Source of the DNA: Candidatus Rokuibacteriota bacterium
GTDB lineage: Bacteria; Methylomirabilota; Methylomirabilia; Rokubacteriales; CSP1-6
Length of the DNA stretch: 6,602 bases
NCBI GenBank assembly: GCA_016201575.1
Contig: JACQCN010000230.1
Coordinates: 1 to 6,602 of the forward strand
Direction: 5' to 3'
Below, in pieces: positions 6,110-6,602 of this stretch. Every line of letters starts with the position of its first letter. The stretch's first letter is position 1. The notes below the pieces were generated by a model, which ran no database searches, was not told where the DNA came from, and saw nothing but the letters and a program-made list of their open reading frames with translations. The translations under genes were made by a program, and so were the position numbers.

Positions 6110-6424
6110 CTATCGTCTCGACAGAAGGTTGGAGACGATTCCTACGAGGACCGCGAACAGAGTACCGCCGACGAGCATGAACGGAAGCGATATCGCTTTC
6201 ACGTAGAGGATGCGCTTCTGGATAGCCATGTCCTCGACGTTCCGGCCTGCCGGCACCCAATTGCCGTAGCCAACGGTCGTGATCGTTTAACTGAGAGTCT
6301 CTGTCAGGGATTCGCGCGTCAGGCCCGAACCGAACATCACGAGATGATACGCGGCAGCACATATCAGGCTGACCGCAAGCAGAGTAACAAGGATCGCCCC
6401 CAGAAGATAGGCAGAGCGGTTCAC
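6110..6424 (-). pseudogene. Two-helix potassium-channel-like protein interrupted by an in-frame TAA
   Basis: Read on the minus strand from GTG 6424 to TAG 6110, the frame gives 45 residues, a TAA (6289-6287), then 58 residues. Together they form a complete small 2TM channel of about 104 positions. The first helix is at about residues 5-30 (YLLGAILVTLLAVSLICAAA). A short pore-helix region with GLTRESLTETLS follows, then directly after the stop TITTVGYGNWVP, with the K+ selectivity filter TTVGYG at positions 49-54 (6280-6263). The second helix is at about 79-101 (LPFMLVGGTLFAVLVGIV), ending SRR. The order helix, pore, filter, helix is that of KcsA-type pore domains. The GTG overlaps the TGA of the gene before it (GTGA) and is the only canonical start in that stretch. 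In-frame starts after the TAA (GTG codon 57, ATG codon 66) lie beyond the filter, so no intact pore could be made by reinitiation. Codon use is less GC-biased than in the leu genes (31 of 103 sense codons end in A or T). The channel assignment is strong; whether it is truly dead is uncertain. Confidence 0.75.
6112..6139. repeat. Inverted repeat at the end of the channel frame
   Basis: ATCGTCTC (6112-6119) and GAGACGAT (6132-6139) are perfect 8-bp inverted arms with a 12-nt loop. They overlap the last codons and stop of the channel-like frame. They may form part of a 3'-end structure with the neighbouring GC-rich hairpin, or be chance. Confidence 0.35.
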
Positions 6425-6602
6425 GAGCGCGTGCCGTGCGAGAGCGAACGCAGTACCTCGACAAGCGTGTCACGCGCGTCCTTGTCCAGATGAACGCGAG
6501 TCTCGCGCTCAACCGGGGGAGCTCGTCTAGCCCGAAGTTCCCGCCTCACTTTTCCCAAGAAGTCACGGGAAATCAGCATATTGCCGCGGTCGTCGACCCC
6601 AG
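6421..6602 (-). CDS. Unrecognised protein, C-terminal part (5' end beyond the window edge)
   Basis: On the minus strand an open frame enters at the right edge (first full codon at 6600-6598) and runs 59 codons to TGA at 6423-6421. It is too short to be caught by ordinary length cut-offs. The visible part begins VDDRGNMLISRDF and is highly charged, with many Arg and Glu, including a LGKVRRELRARR stretch and an EVLRSLSHGTRS end. No transmembrane segment or known motif was recognised. An in-frame ATG at 6579 could start a complete 52-aa protein, but no ribosome binding site precedes it and the frame stays open to the edge, so a longer gene is more likely. Its TGA overlaps the channel GTG start (GTGA), the usual sign of a co-translated pair. 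By hand count 19 of 59 codons end in A or T, like the channel frame and unlike the leu genes. Confidence 0.5.
   Translation of the reverse strand, partial: GVDDRGNMLISRDFLGKVRRELRARRAPPVERETRVHLDKDARDTLVEVLRSLSHGTRS

Noticed and set aside
6287..6289. General reassignment of TAA as a sense codon
   Set aside because: leuA, leuD and asd all end at TAA at the expected protein length, so TAA works as a stop in this genome.
6071..6493. 140-codon plus-strand frame after truA
   Set aside because: Hydrophilic low-information translation with no motif; the minus strand of the same DNA encodes recognisable channel helices and filter.
6045..6512. 155-codon minus-strand frame overlapping the channel region
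   Set aside because: A different frame from the channel; translation lacks domains and overlaps both truA and the motif-bearing channel frame.

Overview
The window is GC-rich bacterial DNA. Most of it is one plus-strand gene train: leuA (3' part), leuC, leuD, leuB, asd, a small two-helix membrane protein of unknown function, and truA. Third codon positions are almost all G or C; by hand count only 2 of the first 45 asd codons end in A or T. The order leuC-leuD-leuB-asd-truA is an old bacterial neighbourhood, also seen in loose form in pseudomonads. The short LeuC (422 aa) and separate LeuD (168 aa) are the archaeal/Thermotoga-like form found in many environmental phyla. A soil or subsurface lineage such as Rokubacteria/NC10 (Methylomirabilota) or a deltaproteobacterial group would fit, but this is a low-confidence inference.

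Layout: 1-3767 holds the leucine block, packed tightly (TAATG overlap leuA/leuC, ATGA overlap leuC/leuD, 3-nt gap leuD/leuB). LeuA makes 2-isopropylmalate, LeuCD isomerises it, and LeuB oxidises it to the precursor of leucine. Next, 3767-3952 is a non-coding imperfect palindrome of about 186 bp that fills the space between the leuB stop and the asd ribosome binding site. It looks like a small mobile or REP/MITE-like repeat. asd (3967-4971) makes aspartate semialdehyde for Lys/DAP, Met, Thr and Ile. One base later comes a 110-aa membrane protein, then truA (tRNA pseudouridine synthase). The conserved N-terminus of TruA is present, but there is no ATG, GTG or TTG where it should start.

The last ~540 bp (6065-6602) is different. 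Codon use is less GC-biased and the coding potential is on the minus strand, convergent with truA. Entering from the right edge is the 3' end of an unrecognised gene. Its TGA overlaps the GTG start of a two-helix potassium-channel-like gene with a textbook TTVGYG selectivity filter. That channel frame is broken by one in-frame TAA just before the filter, so it is either a very fresh pseudogene, a sequencing error or something recoded. No open frame of ordinary length covers it. It is the most notable hidden content of the window. A GC-rich hairpin between the two convergent units is a plausible shared terminator.
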